From the NCBI GenBank assembly GCA_910589415.1, contig OU342630.1, positions 71,110,186 to 71,174,185 on the forward strand: 64,000 nt of DNA. The letters run 5' to 3'. The notes under the pieces were generated by a model that made no database searches, was not told the origin of the DNA, and worked only from the letters and a program-made list of their open reading frames with translations. This document shows, one piece after another, positions 1 through 12,019 of this stretch (its first letter is position 1; the number at the start of each line of letters is the position of its first letter). Made by a program: the position numbers and the translations under genes. This DNA is from Malachius bipustulatus (taxonomy: Eukaryota; Arthropoda; Insecta; Coleoptera; Melyridae).

Positions 1-360
1 ATAAATGACCGTGAGAAATTGAATGTAAATGTTTTCAAAATTGCCGAGCTTTCGTAAATACGGGAAGTTGACTTCCCTTCGTACTTTAACAGAGACACCC
101 TGTTGTGAACAATGAATTTTTCTTATTTCAGATCGATTTTTTTGCATATAATGATTGGGCTATAATTTTTATTTTAGCGTTGACAAGGATCAATGCGCGG
201 TTTTAGAGGGAAGATCGTTTGTAAGATTGAAAAGCTGCATCTATTGTTGCAGTTACATTTTCAGTCTGTTAAGCGATTTTCTCGAAAATCGGTCTAAAAT
301 TTTCAATCTTTAACGTCATCTATAAATATTTAGGGCGAAAAACGTCACACAGATTAACTA
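1..360. repeat. Diverged half of a foldback element
   Basis: No gene is visible here. Positions about 201-320 resemble one arm of the foldback at 17918-18402: both carry TTTTAGA, then GATTGAAAAGCTG, then CAGTCTGTTAA or AAGTCTGTTAA, then TAACGTCAT in the same order and spacing. Only one arm is present at the window edge. The repeat-family relation is seen by eye and its class is unknown. Confidence 0.45.
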
Positions 361-369
361 ACTAATGAA

Positions 370-375
370 TTTATT
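370..375 (-). terminator. Poly(A) signal AATAAA of the 458-1690 gene
   Basis: TTTATT on the plus strand is AATAAA on the minus strand, 83 bases past the stop codon of the minus-strand secreted-protein gene, a normal insect 3'UTR length. Confidence 0.6.
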
Positions 376-457
376 TCACGCATAATTTTTCTTACATAAC
401 AAACAATACAACAAAATCTTAGAGCATATATCCGGTTTCAAATCAAGGTTCATTTTT

Positions 458-1690
458 CTAGTAGACAACATAGGGGGAGGCGCCATAGACGTATCCTCCG
501 GTGTAAGCAGCTGGGTAGTAGTGAGCAGAATCGTAGAGATATTGGGGTGCAGGTCTGGGAAGAGCTCGTGGTACCGGGACTGGTCTAGGTTCCGGGTTAG
601 CAGCAGGATTGGCCTCAGGGGCTGGAGCTGGAATAGCCGAAGCCATGGCCACTAGGGCTACGAACAACAACTGAAAGATAAATAAATAAACATAATAAAT
701 AAATAGAACCAATAATTCGTAAGAAAAATAAAAATTAAATAAGCAAATACTCTGAACAACGCAACAATCTCTTCTGATGGTGTGTATTTGGGTTTTAGTC
801 AATAAGCTGATGAGCTGTAATTACATAGAAACGTCGATGTATCTGTCTTCACCAAATCATTTGAGGCTGTTTCGTTCAGATAACTTTATTGTTAAGAACA
901 TTTTGTTATAACAATGCAATAATAAAACAACAAGTCTTTTATCTGGCGCTGTCAGTTGGTATTAAATAATTTATTTTTGTCTCTCTGGTTTCTTTATTCG
1001 TCCTCAGTACTCCGGAACGATGGAGGAGTTTTGTATGGAAGGCGGTGCTGGTACTAGATTATTGAGATAGGTCTGTTCATGTCTGTTAGGTAAGGTGTCG
1101 CCGATATTATCATTTTTTTAATAAACCTCACCGCACCAGTCTAGTGAGAGCGAATTCAAAAAACAGTGAAATAAAATGACATTTGATATCACGGCCGGCA
1201 GAATCCCTGTTGTGGGTATAGAATAGTCACCACCTGGAATTCAGGCGGGTATGGAGTTCCCCATGGGAAAAATTGTTCCCTCTTTCTTTTTACCAGCAAA
1301 CTCCTCGTAAACTCATGGACAAAGGTCCAGAATGAAGTATTTCTTTCTTTTTTCTTTCAACAATAATGATAGAACCTAAAGAATCAACTTGTAAATGAGG
1401 AATGTAATTTTTATTTTTTGAAGTTGTAATGTTTGGACAAATAAAATAAACTGTCATCTTTGCTGACAGCATGGACACCATGGCAACATTGCTCAATTTA
1501 TAAGCCACATTTACACTATAGAAAATTAAAAGTGTTCCAGTTTTATTTGAACAGAACTGTTACATACTGAAATTTTTGTATAAGTGAATCTATTAATAAT
1601 TAAAGAAAGTGTTATTAAATTTTAAATAAAATATTATTGAAGTCTAATGAAAAATTACAAAAAACAAAGTATACTTACAGCTTTGAACAT
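458..1690 (-). CDS. Small secreted Pro/Ala/Tyr-rich cuticle-type protein, two exons
   Basis: Assembled as minus-strand exons 1690-1679 (four codons, MFKA) and 670-458, phase 0, giving 74 residues. The donor after codon 4 is GTAAGT and the acceptor at 671-673 is TTTCAG. The resulting N-terminus, MFKALLFVALVAMASA, is a textbook signal peptide. The mature part begins with a Pro/Ala/Glu-rich stretch (about residues 17-47) and ends with a Tyr/Ala/Gly-rich tail closing in SPYVVY. This layout is typical of insect low-complexity cuticular or secreted structural proteins. I cannot assign a named family, and there is no chitin-binding RR motif. It resembles the plus-strand gene at 11573 in exon structure and composition, so they may be paralogues. 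The tiny first exon was placed from splice sites, signal-peptide continuity and a correctly spaced TATA box. The intron is about 1 kb. Confidence 0.8.
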
Positions 1691-1738
1691 TTTGGTTGTT
1701 TGATTGGAATGAATCAACAAGTAGGTACTCACAACAAA

Positions 1739-1777
1739 TACTGTATGAAGATGCAAGTCTCTCCTGTCGTTTATATA
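1739..1777 (-). promoter_or_regulatory. TATA box and initiator of the 458-1690 gene
   Basis: On the minus strand TATATAA (1777-1771) is followed about 30 bases later by ACAGTA (1744-1739), an arthropod initiator-like sequence. The initiator lies about 50 bases upstream of the inferred ATG at 1690, which supports the four-codon exon. Confidence 0.65.
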
Positions 1778-2712
1778 GGTCAAGATGATCAATTTCAGAT
1801 CCCGGATTCTGGGAGGGGAAGGAGTAATTATACAATAGTATCACTCAAAGTACTTATGTTACAAGGACAAGTTATGGATATGAGTTTTTTTCTATTGTTA
1901 ATGTAATGTTCAAATATAGATGGATCCATATTTTATGCTAATCTCCAAATAAGACGACTACCCACATGCAATCCAGGCTTTATCATAACCACAGGTACCT
2001 TATTAATTAGGTACTTGCGCTGAGGGATCCGCCTATTATTATGTCATATCACATTATAATAATCATAACGCGTAGTATTGTTTTAAATTATTCATTAATA
2101 TTAATAATAATTATAGCTTATTAATCAATTCATTTTAATAGGTTGTTGAAAATATGTAATTTCAATAAAGTGTCTCATAAGTTGTAACTAATTTTTTAAT
2201 ACTTTTAAAAAGGGTGTTCTGCATGGATAGGATTCCTGGTCACCTTTCTGCTTGCATTTATTTTACTTTTATAGTTCTATTGGCACGACTATGATCAAAT
2301 AGTGACGTTAAAGAACAATAATGATTGCTTTTTGTCTCTTGAAGTTTTTAGTGAATCTATCATTTATTGATAATTATAATTATTGAAAGGATTCTGAGCA
2401 CCTGGAAGGAAGCCGCCTGTCTTTGCAATGGTCTAAACAAAAGGATTTAGCTCTGACTGATACACGATCTTAATTTTTCGTCTTATATTTCGATATTAAA
2501 ACCCTTTTGGACTAAGCAATCAAAATAATATTCTCTTAAACTCATCCTTCGAATCTTTTGGGTAAGTTTCTCTAAACAATGCTTCCGTCTATAATTCTCT
2601 ATCCCTTCATCTAGGAGCACTAATTTTTCATACTTATTCCTGCCTTGGTAACTGGAGTTATCTGTATGGAACTTCGTTACCATGACCTTAGCTCATAGAA
2701 AGTCTTATTATA
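1778..2712. other. Intergenic, AT-rich, no recognised gene
   Basis: The only notable open frame is a 66-codon minus-strand frame at 2683-2483 containing YQGRNKYEKLVLLDEG and SLREYYFDC. It has protein-like composition but no family I recognise, and could be a decayed retroelement piece. The rest is AT-rich and uninformative. Confidence 0.4.
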
Positions 2713-3437
2713 ACGCAACCAACAATGGTCTTGATAGAAGAATTTTAAATTCTACTGAAACAAGGAGTAAAATCTATCATTGGGACTTCCGGTAGTGGTG
2801 GACGGCTCTTTCGCCGTGGGTTTACCGGCCCTGAGAGTACCAAAGAATACAGCACGGGCCAAGTTAATACATGGGTTAAGAAAAAACACAAAGAATATTG
2901 GGATAAAAGGACCAAACATCAACATGGGACCCAGAAATAAGACAACTATCGCTTAGTAGGAATCAGTTACGTATCACAGTAGGATTACTGACGGGACTAA
3001 TTGCCTTAAAAGAAAATTTAAATAAAATAGGACTGTTCAATGGAGCCCTAAGCTGCCGAGAATGCAGCAACGCCCAAGAGACAGCTAAACAAGTTCTGTG
3101 CGAATGCGAAGCTCTAACTCTGGACCGCAGAAAACAGGAAATATACGTACAACGTACAACCAAAATTGAGTCCGGAAGAATTTACATTCAGTGATGCGGC
3201 TGTAGAAACTAGTTCAGGGGACCAGACTGACTAAATGAGTGACATGAAGCAAAGGGGGCTTAGCACAATAAGCCCATGAGGCTGAGGTGCTTCCGGCGAT
3301 CTTGTATCAGACGGCCATCGAAGAAAGAAAACCTACAATGGTCTTGCTAGAAGAATTTAAAATTCTACCGAAAAAATGAGTAAAATCCATCATTGGGACT
3401 TCCGGTGCTGGTGGACGACTCTTTTGCCGTGGGTTCA
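2713..3437 (+). mobile_element. 3' end of a Jockey/R1-type LINE, decayed, with duplicated tail
   Basis: Plus-strand frames around 2945-3200 encode the C-terminal part of a non-LTR retrotransposon ORF2: LRITVGLLTG, then a Cys cluster (CRECSNAQETAKQVLCECEAL), matching the usual zinc-knuckle tail after the RNase H region. Frame shifts and stops interrupt it. About 100 bases at 2713-2822 (ending GGACTTCCGGTAGTGGTGGA) recur at 3343-3437 as a diverged direct repeat, so two copies of the element's 3' tail lie side by side. The protein similarity is recognised from family knowledge; the exact clade is not determined. Confidence 0.7.
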
Positions 3438-5103
3438 ACTAAATCAAGGCACTGATTCATATGGAGTTTTTAGCTTACATTAATTATTTTTCTATTTGTC
3501 GCATATGAACTCACACTTCAGTTTTGTTAGATATTAAATTTAATTTTTTATTTTTTTACTTACATTTTTTGCTTAAAAACAATTTCAGACATTCCGTTGT
3601 CTGGGAAATGAAGGGGAATTATTATTAGTAGCAGACTCATTCAAAATTTTGGGATCCTCCAGTAAGTTAATTCTCTTAATTAAAAGAATTTATCCATATT
3701 CAGCGTGTATAGTCACTGCACATGTACATAATACCTAAGATATCTGCTAGGTGCACCACTTTCAAATTTCTCCCTAAAAGTAATATTTACTCTGCCCTTT
3801 AAGTTACTACATCCGCTGACTAGTTATAACAGGAAACTTTCAGTAAAATACAAAATATTTTTTATTTATGATTAAACTGATACTGTAGCAACATTAGTAT
3901 GAAAAAGTATTAGTATGAAAAAAAAATAACTTTTTAAGCCTTACCAGGATCGTAAATGAAGCGAATAAGCAACAAAACCGTTCAACAGAGTCTGAGGCGT
4001 GTGGATTTCGGAGGCATTTTAATATTTCCTTTCTTTTGAAAATAAGTGATCAAAATATACCTTTCACTTATTCTAAAAGGCTCATATTTCAGTATTGTGT
4101 GGACATTATAATTTTTATACGCACATAATATGAAATATTAGTGTATTTTTTTAATGATAAGAACGTGGGTATTTCAAATAAATACGATACGAGTTACTCC
4201 TAACATTGCTGATATTGGACATTAAATTAGTATGTACTCGGAAGGCGGTAACCAATCTTTTGCGCAGTAAGGACTTGTTCGCCTTCCTATATAAATTGGA
4301 CAGTAACTATAATAGCCTATTATCTACTCCCTTATACGAAAGTTTACAATTACAAAACTACTTGCATAGTGTGAAAGTGAGCCTTTGCACATGCCTGTTG
4401 TGTTTGAAAATCAAAAGTCAAAACAGTGTTGTTTTTTTTATTATAACACGGTCTTATAAACCATCAGTCAAAATTAGCGGCTATATGGTACAACAATAAT
4501 AATAATTATGAAGGTATAGATTTACTAGATACCTATGTCAAATAGTGCAAGCATGAGAGAAAATGTATCAAATTCACAAACCTGTTATTATCGAAATGAG
4601 TGGCACACGCAATATTATGTATTTGTTCTATAATTTCTATTAAATTGCATCATAGTTCCCGATTGACAGAAATCATAACTATTAATTCAGTAATGTTTTT
4701 GATTTAGTAGTTATTGATTGATATTAATTGACAATTGACATTATAATAATTATATTTGACATTTGTTGGTAACTTAAATATTCGATTGTAAAGCACCGGG
4801 AATGACTATAATGCCAATTGACGGTTTTTTTTTGTATCTACCTATCTACTATTTTTTATGTATCAACCGCACTGCATAGTTTAGAAAACTTGTATTTCAT
4901 ATAAAAATTTTAAAAAAGTAATATTTATTGACGCCGAGATTGAAACATATTATACCCCAGACTTGGTTGAATCAATCACCTACAATCTTCGCTAAATCTG
5001 TTGATAGGAATAGGTAGTGGACTATCGACGGTAGTGTTCAATAATAATTTCGTTATCTAAGTATTTGATTTTAGTTAAATATTGACGATATCCTTTAATA
5101 GTT
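3438..5103. other. Intergenic, AT-rich, nothing recognised
   Basis: No splice-bounded frame, repeat pair or RNA gene that I can support. The frame at 4206-4499 has no family signature and low-complexity codon content. Confidence 0.4.
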
Positions 5104-5238
5104 ATTTATGTATCAAGGGAGTTATGAAGATGTTAATTACAGGGGGCAACATATTGCAATCCCGAGGTACGTTAGTCCCGAGGAATTGTTAAGTTCCCCG
5201 AGGTTATTAACATCCAATAACTCACGTGATACATAATT
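5104..5238. repeat. Small inverted-repeat element
   Basis: TTATGTATCAAGGGAGTTAT at the left pairs with ATAACTCACGTGATACATAA at the right, with GATGTTAAT / ATTAACATC inside. The loop has three CCCGAGG or CCGAGG motifs. Probably a small MITE. The AAGGGAGTTATGAA motif recurs near 5488 in the same orientation. Confidence 0.5.
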
Positions 5239-7708
5239 TATTTTATTTCATACAAAATGAAATATAAAACCCAAATCTGTTGGTTTTTAAAATCAAACGA
5301 ATGTTTTTAATAATTGAGTAAGGATGATTACCATGGATATATCACCTGAAAAGTTTATAGAAAATGACATATGAAATCCAAATATTCAACCATGCAACAA
5401 TCCAATAACAAAACCAATGGTTACCAGAATTAAACAAATAGTAACAATAGAGGGAGGTATGGATTAATAACAGCCCAATATAACTCCCAAGGGAGTTATG
5501 AATATGTTTATAGTTACGGTAACCAAGCGTTTATCTAGTTATAATGTATTAGTATGAAATAAGATCTTTAATTTTTTGTAATTTTATTTTTAATGTTTAT
5601 TCAACTGAGAACGAAGATTAGGCACCTAACTTCATAATAATTCAATATACCTAAGGCGTCGACATGTGTCGTGTATGTGTTGTAACCCAGTTTTGATACG
5701 ACGATCGGTAATAATATCCTTACAAGCTATAAAACCTTGTCAAAGTCAAAGACATACGCGCTATGAATTAATTCTAATCTGAATTAAATAGGTATACACT
5801 AGAAATAAATTTCAACACTACACGTATGCTAAAGCTTCATTTATCTTGTTTTATTTAAGTTAAATATACGCATGGCACTAATTTAAATTAAACTGTAAAT
5901 AATTAAAGATTCCTCATCCCCTAAGTCCACGCTCACTTAGGATATGAACATTAAGCGGTATAACACAGGAGAATATTTTTTGCATGATAACTGTAGTATT
6001 GGCGGTACAACAAAGAACAAAATAAAGTAAAGAAATGACAAAAATATAGTTTCAAATATCAGAAATAATAATACGAATATCATATTTCAACAGATTTTGT
6101 ACATCTAAAAACTAAATTAAATTTATTTCAATGCAGAATAAGCCAAACGTACTTCATATTTATGTACATAACTAAAGATACCAAATATTAATGATTAATT
6201 AAACATTTATATAAAAATCAGATACAACCGACATCTAAATTTTTACAGACTTAAATATCACAAAAATATCAAATTTTGCTAAACACTTAATAAAATTAAA
6301 TTACTTCATCATTAAAATTAAATGAAATTTTCTTGAATCTCTAGAGATCGACCGGCATTTACATAACCAACAATACACAGTCATAAATAAACAATTATTA
6401 GACTCAAATAGTTCTACAATTACTTGCTTTTCTTCTTGATATCAACAACTGAGAAAATTCTGAAGAAATTGAATTATGATCTATAGTAGTTCTATTGAAA
6501 TTTATTTAAATCTTGTTAGGTATAGGTACTTGTTTTATTATCACTATAGTGACCACACTGTTGCTAAGTCCATATATCAATAATTTTAATATTCATTTAC
6601 ATTCGTCTGAAGATTCTGCCTTTGAAAGTAGCGAATCACGTGTTGCATTACTAATCCATGAATAGGCACAGAGTAAAATTTTTAAACATTAGTCTTTTAT
6701 ATATCATCAGTATGTAGAGATTCTACCAAGTTAGGGTTGAAAAGATAAATAAATTTATCCCAAATATATTTTTTTGAAGTAAACTTTTCTGGTTAGTAAA
6801 AAAAGAATATAACAATACCATATTAAACTGTATTTCTTTCCTGTATTGCTCAATATTCTACAGTGTAAGTAAATAAGACAATATCCTGTTGAGCGGTAGA
6901 TGGAATTTTTTAGCTTTTGGAAACGCGCCTGGGTCTAACATAACTTTGTCGGCAATTCATTTATTATATTGTCATACCAATTTCGGCAAAGATTTAGAAT
7001 AAATTGTGGTTTGTTGGTTAAAACGACTAATTTAAAAAATTAAAACCCCATTAAATATTACAAGAAATATTAAAAAATCACATTTAAAAATCCCAATTTT
7101 ATTTTACTAATAACGCCAGCCAAGCGAATATTTGCTTCATCAATTGAATGTTTAATAATTCTTGAGGATATGTTAACCTTGCTTCATTATCTCCATACCT
7201 GTGATTAAGTGCTATGAAATTTGGTAGTCATTTATTGTAAAGAGAAGATGAAATTTTAATTCCTTTTGGAGAATTAGGTATTTGAAGAGTTGCCTTTAAT
7301 TTATGCATCACAGCAGAGTTTTCTTATTCTTCTTTATTCTTGATTTAAAATAATATTATTCTGAGAAAATAAATGAATTTTTAGAGCAGGTACCAAATAC
7401 AAAATAAATAATTTATTATTGTTACATCAGGACTTTACACCAGCAGGAGTTTTAGACAATAAAATACATCTGTGAGATGCGAATTATATCGCATTTCATT
7501 GTTAAAAATCCTACTGAAATCTAAAGCAGCGATCTGATTTTATTAACTATAGAACTAGACAATTATTATAATTATTGTTGTTGTATTTGGAATTAATTTA
7601 TTGCCATCGTTATAAGTAAGATACCTACCTAATTAATTAATTAAAACTGCTATGATAAATTATATCTATTATCAAAATTTGCATGTTTATAAATATATTA
7701 TTATTATA
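5239..7708. other. Intergenic, very AT-rich, nothing recognised
   Basis: About 2.5 kb without a credible gene or clear repeat boundary. Homopolymer and ATT-rich tracts are common, and no open frame of note exists. Confidence 0.4.
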
Positions 7709-8036
7709 CAGGGTGTTAATTAATTATATTCAATAAAATTAACAGCCGATTGTTTGAGTCATTTTAAAATTGAATTGGATAAATTTTATTGAACCTTCCT
7801 TTATCTATAGGTATAGTGAATTTTCGATATATTCTTTTGTTCACTCATTGCTTAAAACACTTAAAAAACTTATAAATATTTTTTAAACTATAATATAATA
7901 AAATCGATGATCAAAATGGTGTTAATAAATATTTTAAAGTTTAATTTTTTAAAAATAAATTGACTTTACTTTGATTCTGAAATTCTACAACTCACCATCC
8001 CTTTCTATGAATCTTATTAATAGTTGGTTGTCGCTT

Positions 8037-9436
8037 AAACTATTTCAAATCAATAAACCAAAATAATAATTTACATATACGAGTAGTACTAATAGTACTA
8101 CTTTAGGATTAACTATGGACGATAAACTATCATATAATGATCATGTTAATAAGTTACTTAGGAGGGCATATTATAGTCTCAATAAAATTTACCATCTTAA
8201 AGAATTATTGCCTATAGCTTTGAAAATTAGACTCACAGAAAGTTTAGTGCTCTCCCAGTTCAACTATTGTCTCCAAGTCTACGGATCATTCATTTCGAAA
8301 GATACATTATACAGGGTGTTGATTTTCAAAGCGGGCCATAGGGGATTAGCATTGCGAAAGTGGTTTTTGAGGATTCCTGCTCGCCGTTTAAACTGACAGA
8401 AATGGTTTTGGTATCAAACTGAAGCTAAAATTATTGCGCATAACGCTTGACATCAGAAATTAATTTAATTTCACGTTGTTTTCTAAAATTCTTCAGTAAA
8501 AATTCAAGTAATTGTTAATGTTTAATCACAAAATAGCATGCCTTGCCTAAACATAATGACTTTTCTACGTTTTGACAATCCAATAATTAAACTTTAGAAG
8601 TCAGTAGGTAATAATAAAGTCTGGTTCTATTTAAAAATGGGTTTATACAAACCAAGAAAGAGTCTTTATGGTGAAAACCTACTACAGTGCAGCCAGTAAC
8701 AGGAGGGTTAAATAGAACCAGACTTTAGTATTACCTACTGATTTAGAAAGTTTTATTATTGGATTGTCAAAACGTAGAAACGTCGTTATTGTTTAGACAA
8801 GGCATGCTATTTTGTGATTAAACATTAACAATTACTTGAATATTTACAGAAGAATTTTAGAAAACAACGTGAAATTAAATTAATTTCTGATGTCAAGCGT
8901 TATGCGCAATAATTTTAGCTTCATTTTGATACCAAAACCATTTCTGTCAGTTTAAACGGCGAGCAGGAATCCTCAAAAACCACATTCGCAATGCTAATCC
9001 CCTATGGCCCGCTTTGAAAATCAACACCCTGTATAAATTACAGAAAACACAAAATTCTTGTTTAAGATTCATATATAACGTACCTAGGAGAGATCACATA
9101 ACTCATTTTCTCATAAAATCTAATTGGCTTAATATAGAAAACAAAATTACTTTTTATTTTGTTAATACAGTTCATAAAATTCTTTTCTTTTCTAAGCCAG
9201 AATACCTTCGATCCAAAATATGTTCACGAAATCAAATTCACGAAAGATCAACCAGATATAACAACAATATTAACATCCCTAAAATTAATAAACAGATATA
9301 TAAAAAATCATTTACATATTTAAGTAGTAAATTATACAATGAAGTACCAGATAACATTAAACATTTCAACCCAAATTCATTTTCAATTAAATATAAACAA
9401 AATTTATTATCAAAACAAAATCTTAATAAAAACTAA
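8037..9436 (+). pseudogene. LINE reverse-transcriptase C-terminus, split by a MITE
   Basis: Two plus-strand frames, 8100-8309 and 9034-9436, form one protein when the 8312-9031 insertion and one TA duplicate are ignored. The left part reads LGLTMDDKLSYNDHVNKLL, then SLVLSQFNYCLQVYG, which is the thumb/C-terminal block of Jockey/CR1-type reverse transcriptases. The right part continues with LQKTQNSCLRFIYNVPRRDH and a Lys/Asn-rich tail ending at 9436. Upstream of 8100 the frame is broken by stops and the catalytic YADD region is absent, so this is a 5'-truncated, inactive remnant. The right part has stayed open for 134 codons, so decay is modest. Confidence 0.75.
8312..9031. mobile_element. 720-bp palindromic MITE inserted in the LINE remnant
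   Basis: The ends are CAGGGTGTTGATTTTCAAAG and its exact complement at the right. TA at 8310-8311 and 9032-9033 is the target duplication. Apart from a short central loop (about 8640-8700) the two arms pair along their length with only scattered mismatches, for example CGGCGAGCAGGAATCCTCA on both arms. Removing the element and one TA restores a continuous reverse-transcriptase frame (TLYKLQ), which dates it as younger than the LINE. Confidence 0.85.
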
Positions 9437-9623
9437 TACATTATATCTAATAAAAATATTTTCAAGAAATTATTTAACAAAAAACAAAATATTGGTTTAG
9501 AATTAGCTAGCTTAGCTAACCTCGCCAATTTGCATTAACTAGCCTCTAACTTTTTTGTGATAGTTGATATTTCACTTTTTCTTTAAATTTGTTAATGTGC
9601 TAAATTTTTGCAAATAAAGTTAT

Positions 9624-9648
9624 ATTATTATTATTATTATTATTATTA
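9624..9648. repeat. (ATT)n microsatellite
   Basis: About eight perfect ATT units, located just after an AATAAA-type sequence at the end of the LINE remnant, as often seen at LINE 3' termini. Confidence 0.8.
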
Positions 9649-10111
9649 GTACTAAAATTAAAATATAAAAATTAATAAACTAAAAATTAACTAAAAACCA
9701 GATTCCTAACAAAAACAAAAGAATAAAACAAAACACAAACATATAATCATCCAACAAAAAGTAATCTACTCAAACTAACAATTCCCATGAAAAAATAATA
9801 AAAATCAAAATAATATACGCAACAAACACAATAAACAATAAAATAAAACAAACAAAAACACGATAGACACAACACCAAACAAAAATGTCAGAATCAAAGT
9901 GAATTTATGTTAAAAAAATTAAAATTAAAAATATCTATAAACACCATTTTGATCATCGATTTTATTATACTACTTATGTTTTTAAAAATATTTTTTAAGT
10001 TGCTTACATTCTTTTATTCAAATAAGTGAACAAGGGACCAATGGCCCCGAAACGTTTCATTTAAAAAAGGCTTTTAACAACTTATTTTTCAACCAACAAC
10101 CTAAACCTCAA

Positions 10112-10345
10112 TCTTCGCTTTCAAGATACATGGTGTTAAACTTAAAAAAATTACTTTTTCGTAAATATCTCAAACATTCTTTTGCAGATATTGTTGAAAT
10201 TTGTCAGTGTTATTTGTAGTAATAAGAAGCTCCTTTAACTTTAAATAGATTAAAATTATGAAGTTCAGTGGCGTCCAGGGAGACACCCTCGTCAATATTT
10301 ACGAAAAAGTAATTTTAAATAACACCCTGTATCTTGAAAACGAAG
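10112..10345. repeat. Small palindromic MITE in the right arm of the composite element
   Basis: CTTCGCTTTCAAGATACA at the left pairs with TGTATCTTGAAAACGAAG at the right, followed inward by GGTGTTA / TAACACC and ATTACTTTTTCGTAAATAT on both arms. The CATGGTG / CACCCTG positions (10129, 10329) again sit next to TA. Confidence 0.6.
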
Positions 10346-10423
10346 CATTTACGGACCCACGTTTATATGAACTTTTAATTTTAATTGAAACCACTTGTAT
10401 ATAATCGGCTGGTTAACACCCTG

Positions 10424-11470
10424 TATACGGCATGACTATAAATTTATAGATGAAACAATTTTATAATGTATGCAGGTACATACAAGGTGACAATAATCTA
10501 ACGCAGTTGTATGGCTAACTTTTTTACTAACTTATTTAAAAGAATTACAGATTAGGTTGAATTAACAAAGTTAAGGAAATATTTTACTTATTAAGAATCT
10601 GAAAAAAAAATTGAATAACTTAAGTCGCTGCTGAAATATGCTGAAAACAAGGAAAAACTAAATAATCAAATTTCTTATTTAAGCCATGTCTTTTTATTTT
10701 TTCAAATAGAGTAGGTAATATTTTCTGCAAGTTTCCATAAATTTTCCGGATCTCTTCATTTGTAATTTCCTAAATTTGTAAAGCCAACTAGATTTGGGAG
10801 TTTTCATAGTCAACTTGGAGTTGTTTTTCTTATGGCCGTCAAATTTTTTCCTATGATTTAATATAAAAAATCAAGGAAACAAAAGATATTGTTAAAAAAT
10901 TGTTTCAACATTTTAGTCTTCTATTTTCGAAAAAATAACATTTTTTACCAAGGAATCACATAAAGAATTATTACCTTGCAAAAACTATAAGGCCATAACT
11001 TCGTATTATTAGCGTCAATCATTTTATGACAATAAAAGTGGAAATAAGAATTTTAAAATTAATGAGACCGAATAACATCATCTTTTGATTTTTCAGAATA
11101 CATATAACATTAAAATGAAAAATTTAAATAACTGAAATTCACACAATCACACACAGTCGGTATAGTTAAGAATTTTTCGACATAAATCATAGTAATGGAC
11201 AAAAATAAATTACCACTTTGATCGCTCAGTCGATCTTTACATAAGTATATCCATACAATTACCTAATTTAATACGTAATATTACCTACACATTTTAAAAA
11301 CCAGATGCGGAGTCTCAATTTGATATGTATGCAGATCACATACATGTGAAACAATTGCTTTGTCCTATATATTTCAAAACTGTCAACCTTCTAGCCTATA
11401 GCACTTCTGAATGTTAATAACACATCGAAATTAAATCACATGTACAGAGGGCGAAACCCCACCTATCTTT
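10424..11470. repeat. Intergenic, with one F1-family repeat copy at about 10580-10880
   Basis: Positions 10620-10870 (CTGAAATATGCTGAAAA, CAACTAGATTTGGGAGTTTTC, TTTTTCTTATGGCCG) match a repeat family also found at 16610-16905, 38380-38660, 42410-43150, 43490-43740 and 55430-55540. I call it F1 here. The remaining bases up to the next promoter hold nothing I recognise. Confidence 0.6.
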
Positions 11471-11473
11471 ATC

Positions 11474-11511
11474 TTAATAAAACCTCCACCGGCTTGTAGT
11501 TTGTTATCAGT
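11474..11511 (+). promoter_or_regulatory. Core promoter of the 11573-12019 gene
   Basis: A TATA-like TTAATAAAAC (11474-11483) lies about 30 bases before TTATCAGTG, whose TCAGT is the arthropod initiator consensus (A+1 near 11509). The ATG follows 64 bases later. Confidence 0.55.
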
Positions 11512-11572
11512 GTCCACTGCTCTTCAGTTAATACAACTATTCTACCTACAACAACAGTTTTAAAAAATCATC

Positions 11573-12019
11573 ATGTATAAGTTCGTAAGTATACATTACT
11601 CAAACTTTCATATAATATTATCTTTAGGTAAAGTAAATTTATAAATTTCTAATTTGACGAAGAAACATATTTCGAACATGCAAAAAATGCAAAAAATATT
11701 TGAATAATTGCACTCGGAATAATATTTGTTATGTTCCTAATTATTATTCTTCATTATTTTTATGTCTTATTTCTAGATTGTATTATTCGCTCTCCTGGCC
11801 GTCGCCTTCGCCGCTCCTGAACCCAAAGCAGAGGCCAAACCAGAACCTAAACCAGGGGTCTTCGCAGCTCCTCTTGCCGCTCCCTTGGTGGCTGCGCCTG
11901 TGGCTTACTCTGCACCTTTAGCTTATTCCAGCTACGTGGCACCCTCTGTCTACACCGCTGGGTACACTGCCTACTCCCCTTACGCTGCCTACGCCTACTC
12001 TGCGCCACTGATCTTGTAA
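11573..12019 (+). CDS. Small secreted Ala/Tyr/Pro-rich cuticle-type protein, two exons
   Basis: Exon 1 is 11573-11584 (four codons, MYKF) with donor GTAAGT. Exon 2 is 11777-12019 after acceptor TTTCTAG, phase 0, giving 84 residues. The N-terminus MYKFIVLFALLAVAFA is a clear signal peptide. The mature region starts with alternating Pro/Glu/Lys (residues 17-31), then Ala/Pro/Val repeats of the AAPLVAAP / YSAPLAYS kind and a Tyr/Ala/Ser tail ending APLIL. This matches insect low-complexity, AAP-rich cuticle or secreted proteins, presumably secreted to the cuticle. No enzymatic domain is present. Exon structure (four-codon first exon, phase 0) matches the gene at 458-1690. Core promoter and poly(A) sites are present on either side. 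Confidence 0.88.

Larger units (their letters stand above)
7709..10423. mobile_element. Composite foldback element carrying a captured LINE fragment
   Basis: The left end CAGGGTGTTAA (after TA at 7707-7708) is matched by TTAACACCCTG at the right (before TA at 10424-10425), and CAGCCGATT / AATCGGCTG lies just inside both ends. Further in, a segment with AAATCGATGATCAAAATGGTG (7905-7925) occurs inverted near 9945-9975 with flanking similarity over about 100 bases. Between the arms lie a LINE reverse-transcriptase remnant and a second, younger MITE. The TA duplication and terminal sequence suggest a Tc1/mariner-type MITE, but no transposase is present, so the class is inferred. Confidence 0.55.

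Noticed and set aside
1637..1906. 89-codon plus-strand frame
   Set aside because: It is antisense to the first exon and promoter of the minus-strand secreted-protein gene, which explains its composition.
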